Shown: in pieces, positions 40,651-49,272 of the stretch
Layout of the letters: each line of letters opens with the position of its first letter
How positions within the stretch are numbered: the stretch's first letter is position 1
From: RYN-230 sp963813975
Lineage (GTDB): Bacteria; Actinomycetota; Actinomycetes; Streptosporangiales; Streptosporangiaceae
NCBI GenBank assembly: GCA_963813975.1
Contig: CAWFAP010000006.1
Coordinates: 2,046,001-2,110,000, forward strand
Direction of reading: 5' to 3'
DNA: 64,000 nt
The notes under the pieces: generated by a model
Databases searched by the model: none
What the model was told of the DNA's origin: nothing
What the model saw: only the letters and a program-made list of their open reading frames with translations
Program-made: the position numbers and the translations under genes

Positions 40651-42795
40651 TCAGCTCAGCTCGATGGCCCGGGTGACCTGCTCGGTGCTCAGCGGGAGGT
40701 CCCGGACCCGGACGCCCACCGCGTCCGCCACCGCGTTGCCGATCGCGCCCGCGACCGGGCCCTGGGCCAGCTCCCCGGCGCCGGTCTCCGGCTCGCCGGG
40801 CGCGGCCACGATCCGCACGGCTACCTCCGGCACCTCCGTGAACCGCAGGATCGGGTAGCTCTCCCAGGTCACCGACGTGATCCGGGTCCGGTCGAAGCGG
40901 ACCCGCTCGCGCAGCGCCCAGCTCGCGCTCTGGATCGCCCCGCCCTCGACCTGGTTCGTCACGCCGTCGGGGTTGATCACCCGGCCCACGTCCACGGCCA
41001 GCCACAGCCGGCGCAGGCTGATGCTGGTGTCCGCGGCCACCTCCGCCACTGCCGCGCAGTACCCGGCGACGCCTTTGTAGCGGGCGAAGGCCAGCCCGAA
41101 CCCGGTGCCGTCGCCCGCCCCGCGGGGGTGCGCCGCCCAGCCGGACATGGCGGCGGCCTCCTCGATGACCCGCCGGGCCCGCGGGTCGCTCAGGTGCGCA
41201 AACCGGAACTCGACCGGGTCCGCGCCCGCCACCTGGGCCAGCTCGTCCATGAACGACTCGATCGCGAACACGTTGAGGAACGCGCCCAGGGAGCGCAGCG
41301 ACGACGTCCGCAGCGGCATGGTGAGCAGCCGGTGCCGGGTCACCCCGAGATCGGGGATGTCGTAGGCGGGAACCGCGTTCCGGGTGGCGCCCATCGCCCC
41401 GCTGGGCACCCCGTCCTGGGCGGCGCTGATCGGCGTGCCCCCGGCGACGTGGGACAGCGCGAGCAGCCGTGGCTCGCCGCCGATGCCCGGACGGCCCACG
41501 AAGCCGTTGCTCCACACGTCCTGCCGCCAGGTCCGGATCCGGCCGCCAGCGTCCAGGCCCGCCGACACGCGGGCCAGCATGGCGGACCCGAGAGGGCCCC
41601 AGCTGAGCTCGTCCGGGCGGGTCCACAGCACGCGGACCGGCCGGCCGGGAACCGCCCGGGCCAGCAGTACCGCGTCCGTGGCCGCGTCGTCGGACGCGTT
41701 GTGCCCGTAGACCCCGGCCCCTTCCACGTACCGCACGGTCACCTGGGCGGGATCCAGGCCCAGCCCGGTGGCCAGCGCGCCGCGCAGCGGGAACACGCCC
41801 TGGCTGTGCGTCCACACGCTGACCTGATTCCCGTCCCAGCGGGCGATCGCGCAACTGGGAGCCATTGAGCCGTGCGCGATGAACGGCCGGGTGTACTCGG
41901 CGGCGCAGGTGCGGTCCACGGCCGCGGCCGCCGCCGCGTCGTGGCGCTGCACGACCGGCTGGTCCTCAGTCGGCTGGGACAGCAGGAAGCCCCTGAGGTC
42001 GTCCTCGTCCGGCAGCGACTCCCGCACGGTCCACCGGGCCCCCTTGGCCAGCCGCTCCGCAGCGGTCACCGCGTCCCGGTCGGACTCGGCGATCACGCCC
42101 AGGAACGAGCCGTCGCGGACCTGCACGACGACCCCGGCGGGCAGGTCCGCGCCGCCCACGCCGTCCAGCGTGGCCACCGGGGCGGGGGGCCGGATCACCC
42201 GGCCGAACAGCATGCCCGGCAGCACCAGGTCGTGCAGGAAAAGGGGCCGCCCGGTCGCCTTGTCCGGCAGGTCGATCCGGGGCGCGCTGCGGCCGGCGAC
42301 CGACCACTCCGCCGGGGACTTGGCCGCCGCGGTGAGCTGCGCGGCCCGGTCGAGCAGGGCGGTCTCGTCCAGCGACCAGTAGTTCAGCCCGTTCTGGCCG
42401 CCCCCGGCACCGGAAGCCCCGCGGACGGCCGCCCCGCGCTCGACCGCCAGCCCGCTCGCGTCCACCCCGAGCTTCTCGGCCGCCTCGGCCAGGAGCGCCG
42501 CGCGGACCTGCGCGCAGACCTGGCGCAGCGCCCCGCCGCAGTCCTGGATGGACCGGCTGCCCGAGGTCACGCCCTCGTTCGGGCTGCTGCTGGTGCTCAC
42601 CGCGGCCACCCGGACCTGGTCCAGCCCGACGTCGAGTTCCTCGGCCGCGATCTGGGCCAGCGCCGTCCACACGCCCTGGCCGTACTCGACCTTCCCGGGC
42701 CGGATCGTGACGGTGCCGTCCACGCTGAAGTCCAGCCACTCGCCCAGCCGCGGGTTGGCGGCCAGGCTCGGCGAGGGTTCGGGGGAACCGCTCAA
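40651..42795 (-). CDS. Molybdopterin-binding large subunit of a xanthine dehydrogenase-family hydroxylase
   Basis: A 714-residue molybdenum hydroxylase large subunit of the two-component type (isoquinoline 1-oxidoreductase beta-like, no FAD subunit nearby). Features are SLAANPRLGEWLDFSVDGTVTIRPGKVEYGQGVWTALAQIAAEEL, PRIDLPDKATGRPLFLHDLVLPGMLFGRVIRPP, HGSMAPSCAIARW, GYCAAVAEVA and the active-site Glu in ETGAGELAQGPVAGAIGNAVADAVG. It should hydroxylate a C-H next to nitrogen in an aromatic ring, with water as oxygen source. The start is TTG 42795, in a TTGA overlap with the small-subunit stop and with GGAGGAGG four bases before it. The region 40450-40650 between this and the DUF1206 gene is non-coding. 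Confidence 0.9.
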   Translation of the reverse strand: MSGSPEPSPSLAANPRLGEWLDFSVDGTVTIRPGKVEYGQGVWTALAQIAAEELDVGLDQVRVAAVSTSSSPNEGVTSGSRSIQDCGGALRQVCAQVRAALLAEAAEKLGVDASGLAVERGAAVRGASGAGGGQNGLNYWSLDETALLDRAAQLTAAAKSPAEWSVAGRSAPRIDLPDKATGRPLFLHDLVLPGMLFGRVIRPPAPVATLDGVGGADLPAGVVVQVRDGSFLGVIAESDRDAVTAAERLAKGARWTVRESLPDEDDLRGFLLSQPTEDQPVVQRHDAAAAAAVDRTCAAEYTRPFIAHGSMAPSCAIARWDGNQVSVWTHSQGVFPLRGALATGLGLDPAQVTVRYVEGAGVYGHNASDDAATDAVLLARAVPGRPVRVLWTRPDELSWGPLGSAMLARVSAGLDAGGRIRTWRQDVWSNGFVGRPGIGGEPRLLALSHVAGGTPISAAQDGVPSGAMGATRNAVPAYDIPDLGVTRHRLLTMPLRTSSLRSLGAFLNVFAIESFMDELAQVAGADPVEFRFAHLSDPRARRVIEEAAAMSGWAAHPRGAGDGTGFGLAFARYKGVAGYCAAVAEVAADTSISLRRLWLAVDVGRVINPDGVTNQVEGGAIQSASWALRERVRFDRTRITSVTWESYPILRFTEVPEVAVRIVAAPGEPETGAGELAQGPVAGAIGNAVADAVGVRVRDLPLSTEQVTRAIELS

Positions 42796-43331
42796 CGGGC
42801 CTCCTCCGGCCGCGTTCCCGCGCCCGGGGCGACGGTGCGCCCCGCCGGCGTGCCGCCGGCCGGCCCATTCCGGGCCGCCGCGCGGAGCACGGCCCTGACG
42901 AGCCGCTGATGCGAGCCGCACCGGCACAGGTTGCCGTCCAGCGCCGAGCGCACCTCGGCCTCGGCCGGCGCGGGGTTGGCACGGAGCAGGGCCACCGCGC
43001 TCATGATCATCCCTGAGGTGCAGTAACCGCACTGGGCGGCCTGCTCGTCCACGACCGCCTGCTGCACCGGGTGCATGGTGCCGTCGTACAGCAGCCCCTC
43101 CACCGTGGTGATGTCCTGGCCCTCGGCCGCCCAGGCCGGGAAGTCGCAGGACGACCGGGCCCGGCCGCCGACGAGCACGAAGCAGGCGCCGCACAGCCCG
43201 ACCCCGCAGCCGAATCTGGGCCCGGACAACCCCAGGTCCTGCCGCAGTACGTCGAGGAGCGGCGCGTCCGGCTCGCACTGGATCACCCGCTCCGTGCCGT
43301 TAACCGTCGCCCGGATATTGACTGTGCCCAT
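42792..43331 (-). CDS. (2Fe-2S)-binding small subunit of the molybdenum hydroxylase
   Basis: A 179-residue electron-transfer subunit with two [2Fe-2S] clusters. The plant-ferredoxin-type N-terminal cluster is in FGCGVGLCGACFVLVGGRARSSC and the helical C-terminal cluster in CGYCTSGMIMSAVALL and GNLCRCGSHQRLVRAV. The last 25 residues are an Ala/Gly/Pro-rich tail. It is the first gene of the two-gene unit, starting at ATG 43331, 55 bases from the divergent hydrolase gene. It passes electrons from the Mo centre to an acceptor that is not encoded here. Confidence 0.93.
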   Translation of the reverse strand: MGTVNIRATVNGTERVIQCEPDAPLLDVLRQDLGLSGPRFGCGVGLCGACFVLVGGRARSSCDFPAWAAEGQDITTVEGLLYDGTMHPVQQAVVDEQAAQCGYCTSGMIMSAVALLRANPAPAEAEVRSALDGNLCRCGSHQRLVRAVLRAAARNGPAGGTPAGRTVAPGAGTRPEEAR

Positions 43332-43386
43332 GGGCAGAGAGTATGCATTCGTTTGCAGGATGGTGCCAGAGCGAGGGAGGCAATCT

Positions 43387-44475
43387 ATGGATGAACGGGT
43401 GGCGATGGCGATCTCGCACTGGTCACCGCGGTTCACCACCAACGGTGTGACCGCCGGGGACTTCGAGAGGATCACCGGCGGCCTGGAGCGGTGGACGGAC
43501 TGGTGCGCGGCCTGGAGCGAGGTGGCCGCCGAGCACGAGCAGCTCGGCCGGGACGCACTGGCCGCGGGCCGGGAGATATCCGCCGGCGCGCACCTGTCCC
43601 AGGCCGCGGTGTACTACCACTTCGCCAAGTTCCTGTTCGTCAACGACCTGGACCAGATGCGGACCGCGCACCTGGCCGGCGTGCGCTGCCTCACCGACGC
43701 GCTGCCCTTCCTGGACCCGCCGGGACGGCGGATCGAGATCCCGTTCGACGGGGCGCACATGGTGGGCGTGCTCCGGGAACCCGCCGGGGACGGCCCGCAC
43801 CCGATGGTGATCATGATCCCGGGGCTCGACTCCGCCAAGGAGGAGTTCCGCAGCACCGAGGAGCTGTTCCTGGCCCGCGGCCTGGCCACGTTCAGCGTGG
43901 ACGGTCCCGGGCAGGGCGAGGCCGAGTACGACCTGGCCATCCGGGGCGACTGGGAGGTCCCCGGTGCGGCCATCATCGACCGGCTGAGCGCCGAGCCGGC
44001 CCTGGATGAGGACCGGATCGCGGTCTGGGGTGTGAGCCTCGGCGGGTACTACGCGCCGCGGGTGGCCAGCGGGGATGACCGGGTGCGGGCCTGCGTGGCC
44101 CTGGCGGGCCCCTACGACTTCGCCGATCAGTGGGACAGCCGGCCCATCCTCACCCGGGAGGCGTTCCGGATCAGGTCCAAGATGCCGGACATGGACCGGG
44201 CCCGGGCCGTGGCCGGCCAGCTCAGCCTCGAGGGCCGGGCGGGGCTCATCCGCTGCCCGCTGCTGGTCGTGATGGGCAAGCTGGACCGGCTGATCCCGTG
44301 GGCCCACGCGGCCCGGCTGGCCGAGGAGGCCAGCGGCCCCGCCGAGCTGCTGCTGCTGGAAAAGGGCAACCACGGCTGCGCCAACCTGGCACCGTTCCAC
44401 CGCTACCTGACCGCCGACTGGGTCGCCGAGAGACTCGGCGCCCCGACCCGCCGGGCCGCCGTGACCACCGCGTGA
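43387..44475 (+). CDS. Alpha/beta hydrolase related to 2,6-dihydropseudooxynicotine hydrolase
   Basis: A 362-residue hydrolase with an N-terminal all-helical cap (about 1-115), including SAGAHLSQAAVYYHFAKFLFVND, which is the cap plan of dihydropseudooxynicotine hydrolase and related C-C or ester hydrolases. The catalytic domain has PMVIMIPGLDSAKEEF (oxyanion region), the nucleophile in VWGVSLGGYYAPR (Ser of GVSLGG), the Asp around VVMGKLDRLIPW and the His in LLLEKGNHGCAN. GGGAGG precedes ATG 43387. It is divergent from the Mo hydroxylase and leads the ABC-importer gene set, so it probably cleaves a product of that hydroxylase. Confidence 0.85.
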   Translation: MDERVAMAISHWSPRFTTNGVTAGDFERITGGLERWTDWCAAWSEVAAEHEQLGRDALAAGREISAGAHLSQAAVYYHFAKFLFVNDLDQMRTAHLAGVRCLTDALPFLDPPGRRIEIPFDGAHMVGVLREPAGDGPHPMVIMIPGLDSAKEEFRSTEELFLARGLATFSVDGPGQGEAEYDLAIRGDWEVPGAAIIDRLSAEPALDEDRIAVWGVSLGGYYAPRVASGDDRVRACVALAGPYDFADQWDSRPILTREAFRIRSKMPDMDRARAVAGQLSLEGRAGLIRCPLLVVMGKLDRLIPWAHAARLAEEASGPAELLLLEKGNHGCANLAPFHRYLTADWVAERLGAPTRRAAVTTA

Positions 44476-44507
44476 GCGGCCGGGCAGCGGCCCGTGATCG
44501 GCCCAGC

Positions 44508-45692
44508 ATGACGTCGGTCCTCCCGGCCACCGGCTCCGCCACCGGGCTGCGCCTGGTCGCCCATCACGATCTGGGCGGCCACGGCGACGGGATGCAGGTG
44601 CTGCGCGAGGGTGACGCGCTGTACGTCGGGCACACGGGCACCTCGGGCATGGGCACGTCGATCCTGGACGTGTCCGAGCCGGCCCGGCCGGTGCTGGTCA
44701 CCCAGTGGCCAGCGCCGGCCCGTTCACATACGCATAAGGTGCAGGTCGCCGATGGGCTGCTGCTGGTCAACCACGAGAAATTCCCCTACCGCGCGGTCAT
44801 GAGCGAGCCGGTCTCGGCCGGCCTGGCGGTGTACCGGACCAGCGACCCGCTGCACCCGGAGCAGATCGCGTTCTGGCCGAGCGGCGGCCGCGGGGTGCAC
44901 CGGGTGGTGTGGACCGGCGGCCGGTACGCGCACCTGTCCGCCACCCCGGATGGCTTCAGCGACCGGATCTGGGTCGTCCTCGACCTGTCCGACCCCGGGC
45001 ACCCGGTGCAGGCCGCCCGGTGGTGGTGGCCCGGGCAGCGGGAGGATGAGACCGCGTCGTGGCCGGAAGGGCAGCGCTACGCGGCGCACCACGCGCTGCT
45101 AGCCGGGGACCGCGGCTACCTCGGCTACGATGACGCCGGCCTGGTGGTGCTGGACGTCTCCGACATGACCCGGCCGCGCCAGGCCGGGCACCTGTCCTGG
45201 GCGGGCGGCGGCTCCACGCACACGTGCCTGCCGCTGCCCGGCCGGGAGCTGGTGGCAGTGACGGACGAGCAGGTCCACGACGGCCCCCGCGCGCCACAGC
45301 GCGCCATCCGGGTCCTCGACATCAGCGGGGGGCAGCCGCGGGTCCTGGCGCTCTGCCCGCCACCCGGCCCGGAGTACGACGAGCTCCCGATGCGCTTCGG
45401 GGCGCACAACCTGCATGAGAACCGGCCCGGCTCCTACCGCAGCGAGCGGCTCATCTTCGCCACCTACTTCAGCGCCGGGGTCCGGGTCTACGACCTCGCC
45501 GACCCGGCCCATCCGGCGGAGATCGCGCACTGGGTCCCCGAACCGCCCCCGGGCCAGCCGGTCCCGCAGATCAACGACCTGTTCGTGGAGGAGTCCGGGC
45601 TGATCTGGGCCACCGACCGGATCGGCGGCGGCCTCTACGCGTTGGCCGCCGAACCCGCCCTGGCCGCCCTGATGGAGGAGGCTCGCGCATGA
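44508..45692 (+). CDS. LVIVD-repeat beta-propeller protein
   Basis: A 394-residue protein composed of repeated blades such as GTSILDVSEPARPVLVTQW, GLAVYRTSDPLHPEQIAFW, IWVVLDLSDPGHPVQAARW, GLVVLDVSDMTRPRQAGHL and GVRVYDLADPAHPAEIAHW, the LVIVD pattern (ILDVSDPxxPxxxxxW). Several His-rich turns (HTHKV, HRVVW, YAAHHALL, GAHNLHENRPGS) could bind metal. No signal peptide is seen, so it is cytoplasmic or exported by an unknown way. It lies between the hydrolase and the ABC permeases and overlaps the first permease by ATGA, so it belongs to the same pathway; its role (enzyme, scaffold or sensor) is unknown. Confidence 0.8.
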   Translation: MTSVLPATGSATGLRLVAHHDLGGHGDGMQVLREGDALYVGHTGTSGMGTSILDVSEPARPVLVTQWPAPARSHTHKVQVADGLLLVNHEKFPYRAVMSEPVSAGLAVYRTSDPLHPEQIAFWPSGGRGVHRVVWTGGRYAHLSATPDGFSDRIWVVLDLSDPGHPVQAARWWWPGQREDETASWPEGQRYAAHHALLAGDRGYLGYDDAGLVVLDVSDMTRPRQAGHLSWAGGGSTHTCLPLPGRELVAVTDEQVHDGPRAPQRAIRVLDISGGQPRVLALCPPPGPEYDELPMRFGAHNLHENRPGSYRSERLIFATYFSAGVRVYDLADPAHPAEIAHWVPEPPPGQPVPQINDLFVEESGLIWATDRIGGGLYALAAEPALAALMEEARA

Positions 45693-46507
45693 CACAGCAC
45701 CAGCCCGCCGCGTCCACCACCCTGGCCCCCTTAGCGCGCCGGCGCTTTCCTGGGCGGAGCCACCTGCGCGCCGCGTTAGCGTACGTGGTCAGCGTGGCGG
45801 GCGGCGCGGCCGTCTGGCAGGTGCTCGGCTCCCATTCCGGCAGCGAGGTCTTTGTCTCGCTGACCGCCACCCTGTCCCGGCTCGGCCAGATGATCTCCGA
45901 CGGCAGCCTGCCGGGTGCGCTTGGCGCGTCCTTCTCGGTGTATGCGGCCGGGGTCGCGCTGGCCATCGTGACCGGCGGTGTGGGCGGTCTGCTCCTCGCC
46001 CGGCGGGCGCTACTCCGGCTGGCCCTTGAGCCCTACCTCGTCGCCCTGTACGCGGCCCCGATGGTGGCGCTCATCCCGTTCCTGCTCGCGCTGATGGGCT
46101 TCGGCTTCTGGCCCAAGGTCATCGTGGTCTGGCTGTTCGCGTACTTCCCGGTGCAATTCGCGACGCAGCGGGGCGCCCAGAGCATCGCGCCTGAGCTGAT
46201 CGACGTGGCCCGGTCGTTCCGCACCCGCGAGCGCGATATCTGGCGGCACGTGGTGATCCCGTACACCCTGCCGTACCTGATGACCGGCGTGCGGCAGGCG
46301 CTGGCCCGAGGGCTGGTCGGGATGATCGCGGCCGAGTTCTTCCTCAGCGCGGGCGGCCTGGGCAGCCTGCTGATCACCGAGTCCGAGCGGTTCGACACCG
46401 CCGGAATTCTCGCCGTCACGCTCGTCATCACGCTGACGGGGGTGGCGCTGATGGGCCTCGGCCGGCTGGCGGAGGCCCGCTTCGCCCGCTGGCGGGTGCA
46501 GCCATGA
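45689..46507 (+). CDS. ABC transporter permease, NitT/TauT type (first)
   Basis: A 272-residue inner-membrane permease with about six helices. The coupling-helix (EAA) segment appears as ELIDVARSFRTRERDIWRHVVIPYTLPYLMTGVRQALARGLVGMIAAEFF, typical of SsuC/TauC-like permeases. The start ATG overlaps the propeller gene by four bases and the stop overlaps the second permease by four bases. With the second permease, the ATPase and the lipoprotein it forms a complete importer. Substrates of the family are small organic anions such as sulfonates, or pyrimidine precursors. Confidence 0.92.
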   Translation: MTQHQPAASTTLAPLARRRFPGRSHLRAALAYVVSVAGGAAVWQVLGSHSGSEVFVSLTATLSRLGQMISDGSLPGALGASFSVYAAGVALAIVTGGVGGLLLARRALLRLALEPYLVALYAAPMVALIPFLLALMGFGFWPKVIVVWLFAYFPVQFATQRGAQSIAPELIDVARSFRTRERDIWRHVVIPYTLPYLMTGVRQALARGLVGMIAAEFFLSAGGLGSLLITESERFDTAGILAVTLVITLTGVALMGLGRLAEARFARWRVQP

Positions 46508-47376
46508 ACATCCCCGTCCGCCCGCCTGCCGCCACCGCGGGTCCGCCCGCCGCCCGCGGGCTGCGCGCCGGCCAGCCCCGGCCGCGCACGCCGGCCGGTG
46601 ACCCGCAGCGCAGGTACCGCCCGCGCACGGTGCTGGCCGTCCGGCTGTTCGCCGGGGTGATGATCCTGGCCATCTGGCAGTTCGGCGCGATGAGCTTCGC
46701 ACCCGGCTACATCCCGCGGCCCAGCCGGACAGTCGGCCAGATCCCGGCCGTGCTCAGCGACCAGCAGTTCCTGTCCGGCATGGCCTCCACACTGCTGGCC
46801 GTGCTGGAGGGACTGGTCATCGCCGCGGTCATCGGGACCGCCGTCGGGCTGGTCATGGGCCGGCTGCGGGACGTCGACCGGGTGCTGCGGCTGTACGTGA
46901 ACAGCTTCTACGCCATGCCCATCGTCGCCCTGGTCCCGCTGCTGACCGTGTGGTTCGGCTACACGCCGAACGTCCGGCTGGCGATCATCATCATCGAGGC
47001 CATCCTGCCGATCATCTTCAGCGTCACCGAGGGCGTCCGCAACGCGTCGGCTGGCACCGGCAGCTATGAGGACGTGGCCCGGACGTTCCGCGCGCCGTGG
47101 TGGCGGGTGTGGACCGGGGTGGCGCTGCCCGCGGCCCTGCCCTACCTGCTCGGCGGCCTGGACCTGGCCATCGGCCGGGCGCTGATCGGCGCGGTGGTGG
47201 CGGAGTTCATCGCCGGGCTGAACGGCATCGGCTTTTACATCTTGTCCAACGTGCGCTCCTTCCACCAGGACGCCGCGGTAGTCGCGGTCTGCGTGCTGAT
47301 CGTGTTCGCCCTGGTGCTGCGGGCGCTGATCAACCTCGCGGTGCGCCGCGGCCTGCCCTGGTACCGGGCAGCGTGA
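46504..47376 (+). CDS. ABC transporter permease, NitT/TauT type (second)
   Basis: A 290-residue permease with a hydrophilic Pro/Arg-rich N-terminus of about 35 residues and then six helices. The EAA-type loop is GSYEDVARTFRAPWWRVWTGVALPAALPYLLGGLDLAIGRALIGAVVAEFIAGLNGIGFYI. It is distinct in sequence from the first permease, so the importer is probably a heterodimer. It overlaps the first permease by ATGA; the ATPase begins 16 bases after it. Confidence 0.92.
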   Translation: MNIPVRPPAATAGPPAARGLRAGQPRPRTPAGDPQRRYRPRTVLAVRLFAGVMILAIWQFGAMSFAPGYIPRPSRTVGQIPAVLSDQQFLSGMASTLLAVLEGLVIAAVIGTAVGLVMGRLRDVDRVLRLYVNSFYAMPIVALVPLLTVWFGYTPNVRLAIIIIEAILPIIFSVTEGVRNASAGTGSYEDVARTFRAPWWRVWTGVALPAALPYLLGGLDLAIGRALIGAVVAEFIAGLNGIGFYILSNVRSFHQDAAVVAVCVLIVFALVLRALINLAVRRGLPWYRAA

Positions 47377-47392
47377 GAGGAGAGCAGCCGGG

Positions 47393-48232
47393 ATGGGGCC
47401 CACAGCACACACCATGATCCGCGTCGACCAACTGACCAAGCGGTATGCAGAGCGGACCGTCCTGCAGGACGTGTCGTTCGACGTCGCAGCGGGCGAGATC
47501 GTGTCCGTGGTCGGGCCGTCGGGCTGCGGCAAGACCACCCTGCTGCGCAGCATCGCCGGGCTGGCCCCGCCGAGCAGCGGCAGCGTGTCCGTCGCGGGCC
47601 GGGAAGTGACCGAGCCGCCGGAGGGCGTGGCCGTGGTCTTCCAGCACTTTGGCCTGTTCCCGTGGAAGACCGTGTTCGGGAACGTGGCGTACGGCCTGCT
47701 CGTCTCGGGCATGCCGCGCAAGGACGCCGAGCCCCGGGTCCGGCAGCTGATCAGCCTGGTCGGCCTGGAGGGGTTCGAGAAGTCCTACCCGTATCAGCTG
47801 TCCGGCGGCATGCAGCAGCGGACCGGCCTGGCCCGCGCCCTGGCGATCGAGCCGAAGGTCCTGATCATGGACGAGCCGTTCGCCTCACTCGACGCGCAGA
47901 CACGCGACCTGCTCCAGCTCGAACTGCTGCGGATCTGGGAGCAGCGGCCAGCGGCCATGGTCTTCGTCACCCACTCGATCGACGAGGCGGTGCTGATGGG
48001 GGACCGGATCGTGGTCCTGGGTGGCCGGCCCGGCCACGTGCAGGACGTCGTGGAGGTCGGCATCGGCCGACCCCGGGGCCGCGGCGTCCTGGACAGCGAG
48101 CGCTTCCGGGTGGTGCGCGATCACGTGTGGAGCACCGTCATGCAGAGCCCGGCCGGCCCGGACCGGCCCGAGGGCGCGCAGTCTCCCGCTGGTGACCCTC
48201 ACCAGGCGGGTTCCCGGAAGGAGCAGGGCTGA
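47393..48232 (+). CDS. ABC transporter ATP-binding protein, NitT/TauT type
   Basis: A 279-residue ATPase. Walker A is GPSGCGKTTLL (41-51), the Q-loop is VVFQHFGLFPWKTVFGNV, the signature LSGGMQQRTGLARALA, Walker B VLIMDEPFASLDAQTR, and the switch His is in VFVTHSIDEAVLMGDRI. It energises uptake through the two permeases. The last 30 residues are a low-complexity tail. It is given from ATG 47393, with GAGGAGAG upstream; ATG 47414 would match family starts equally well. It is followed directly by the substrate-binding protein. Confidence 0.93.
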   Translation: MGPTAHTMIRVDQLTKRYAERTVLQDVSFDVAAGEIVSVVGPSGCGKTTLLRSIAGLAPPSSGSVSVAGREVTEPPEGVAVVFQHFGLFPWKTVFGNVAYGLLVSGMPRKDAEPRVRQLISLVGLEGFEKSYPYQLSGGMQQRTGLARALAIEPKVLIMDEPFASLDAQTRDLLQLELLRIWEQRPAAMVFVTHSIDEAVLMGDRIVVLGGRPGHVQDVVEVGIGRPRGRGVLDSERFRVVRDHVWSTVMQSPAGPDRPEGAQSPAGDPHQAGSRKEQG

Positions 48233-48233
48233 G

Positions 48234-49272
48234 ATGAGACCAGTATTAGCCGCAACGAAAACCGCCGCGGCGCTGACCGCGCTGTCGGCCGCCGTGTGCG
48301 CGCTGGCCGCCTGCGGCGGCGGTTCCGCCGGCAGCACGGGGAACTCCTCCTTGCCGACCATCACGCTGGGCTCGCCGGGCGTGCCGCCGGTGATCTCAGG
48401 GCTGCTGCCGTACATCACGCAGAAGGAGGGCTTCTATAAGAAGTACAAGGTCAACGTGATCATCCGCAGCTTCCAGACCGGCACCGACGCGACGCGCGCC
48501 GTGGCCACCGGGCAGATCGACACGGCAATCATGCCTCCCGCCCAGCTGATGGAGCTGGCGTTCGACCGGCGTGCCGCTGGTCGGGATCCAGGGCCAGGAG
48601 GTGCCCGACTGGCTGGTCGCCTCCACCAACCCGGCCGTGACGTCCTGCACCCAGCTCAAGGGACAGGGGGTCAGCGTGGATGCGGTCGGCGGCATCCGCT
48701 ACGTGGCGCTCAACTCCATGCTGAAATCGTGCGGGCTGTCGGCGCAGCAGATCAAGCCACTGGTGTTCCCGGGCAACAACGCCCCGCAGGGCATGATCGC
48801 CGGGCAGATCAAGGTGGGCGTGCTGCACCTGAACGAGCTGATCGACGTGAACACCCAATTGCACAAGCAGGTCACCGTGGTCATGCGGGCCTCGCAGGTG
48901 TCACCGAACAACATGTACGAGATGTACGGGGTAAGGAAGCCCACGCTGGCCGCGAAGCACACCGCGTTCGTGCGCATGGTGGCCGCGCAGATCGCCGCAC
49001 TGAAATGGATGACCAACCCGGCCAACCTGGACAAGGCCGCGCAGCTGGGCACCGTGGTGGGTGATTCTCAGCCGGTCATGAAGCAGGCCCTGCAGCAGTA
49101 CTTCCGGATGGGGTTCTGGACGGTGAACGGCTCCGGCATGCCCGAGGCCAACATCAACCACATGATCGCGGTGCAGATCGCCGTGGGGAACCTCAAGCAG
49201 TCCACCGCCCCGACCTACGCCCAGATCGTGGACCAGGGCGTCTACCAGCAGGCCGCCAAGCTCGCCTCCTGA
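48234..49272 (+). CDS. ABC substrate-binding lipoprotein, NitT/TauT type (frameshifted in this sequence)
   Basis: The extracytoplasmic receptor of the importer, about 345 residues. A lipoprotein signal is clear: basic start, hydrophobic core and lipobox ALAACGGG, cleaved before Cys25. The first part (PTITLGSPGVPPVISGLLPYITQKEGFYKKYKVNV, ATGQIDTAIMPPAQLMELAF) reads from ATG 48234. Between about 48555 and 48570 the frame shifts by one base; PLVGIQGQEVPDWLVASTNPAV, GIRYVALNSMLKSCG and NNAPQGMIAGQIKVGVL continue to the stop at 49272. Both parts match the NMT1/SsuA-like fold, so the break is recent or an error. The 3' end overlaps the convergent MFS gene by about 80 bases. Confidence 0.85.
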
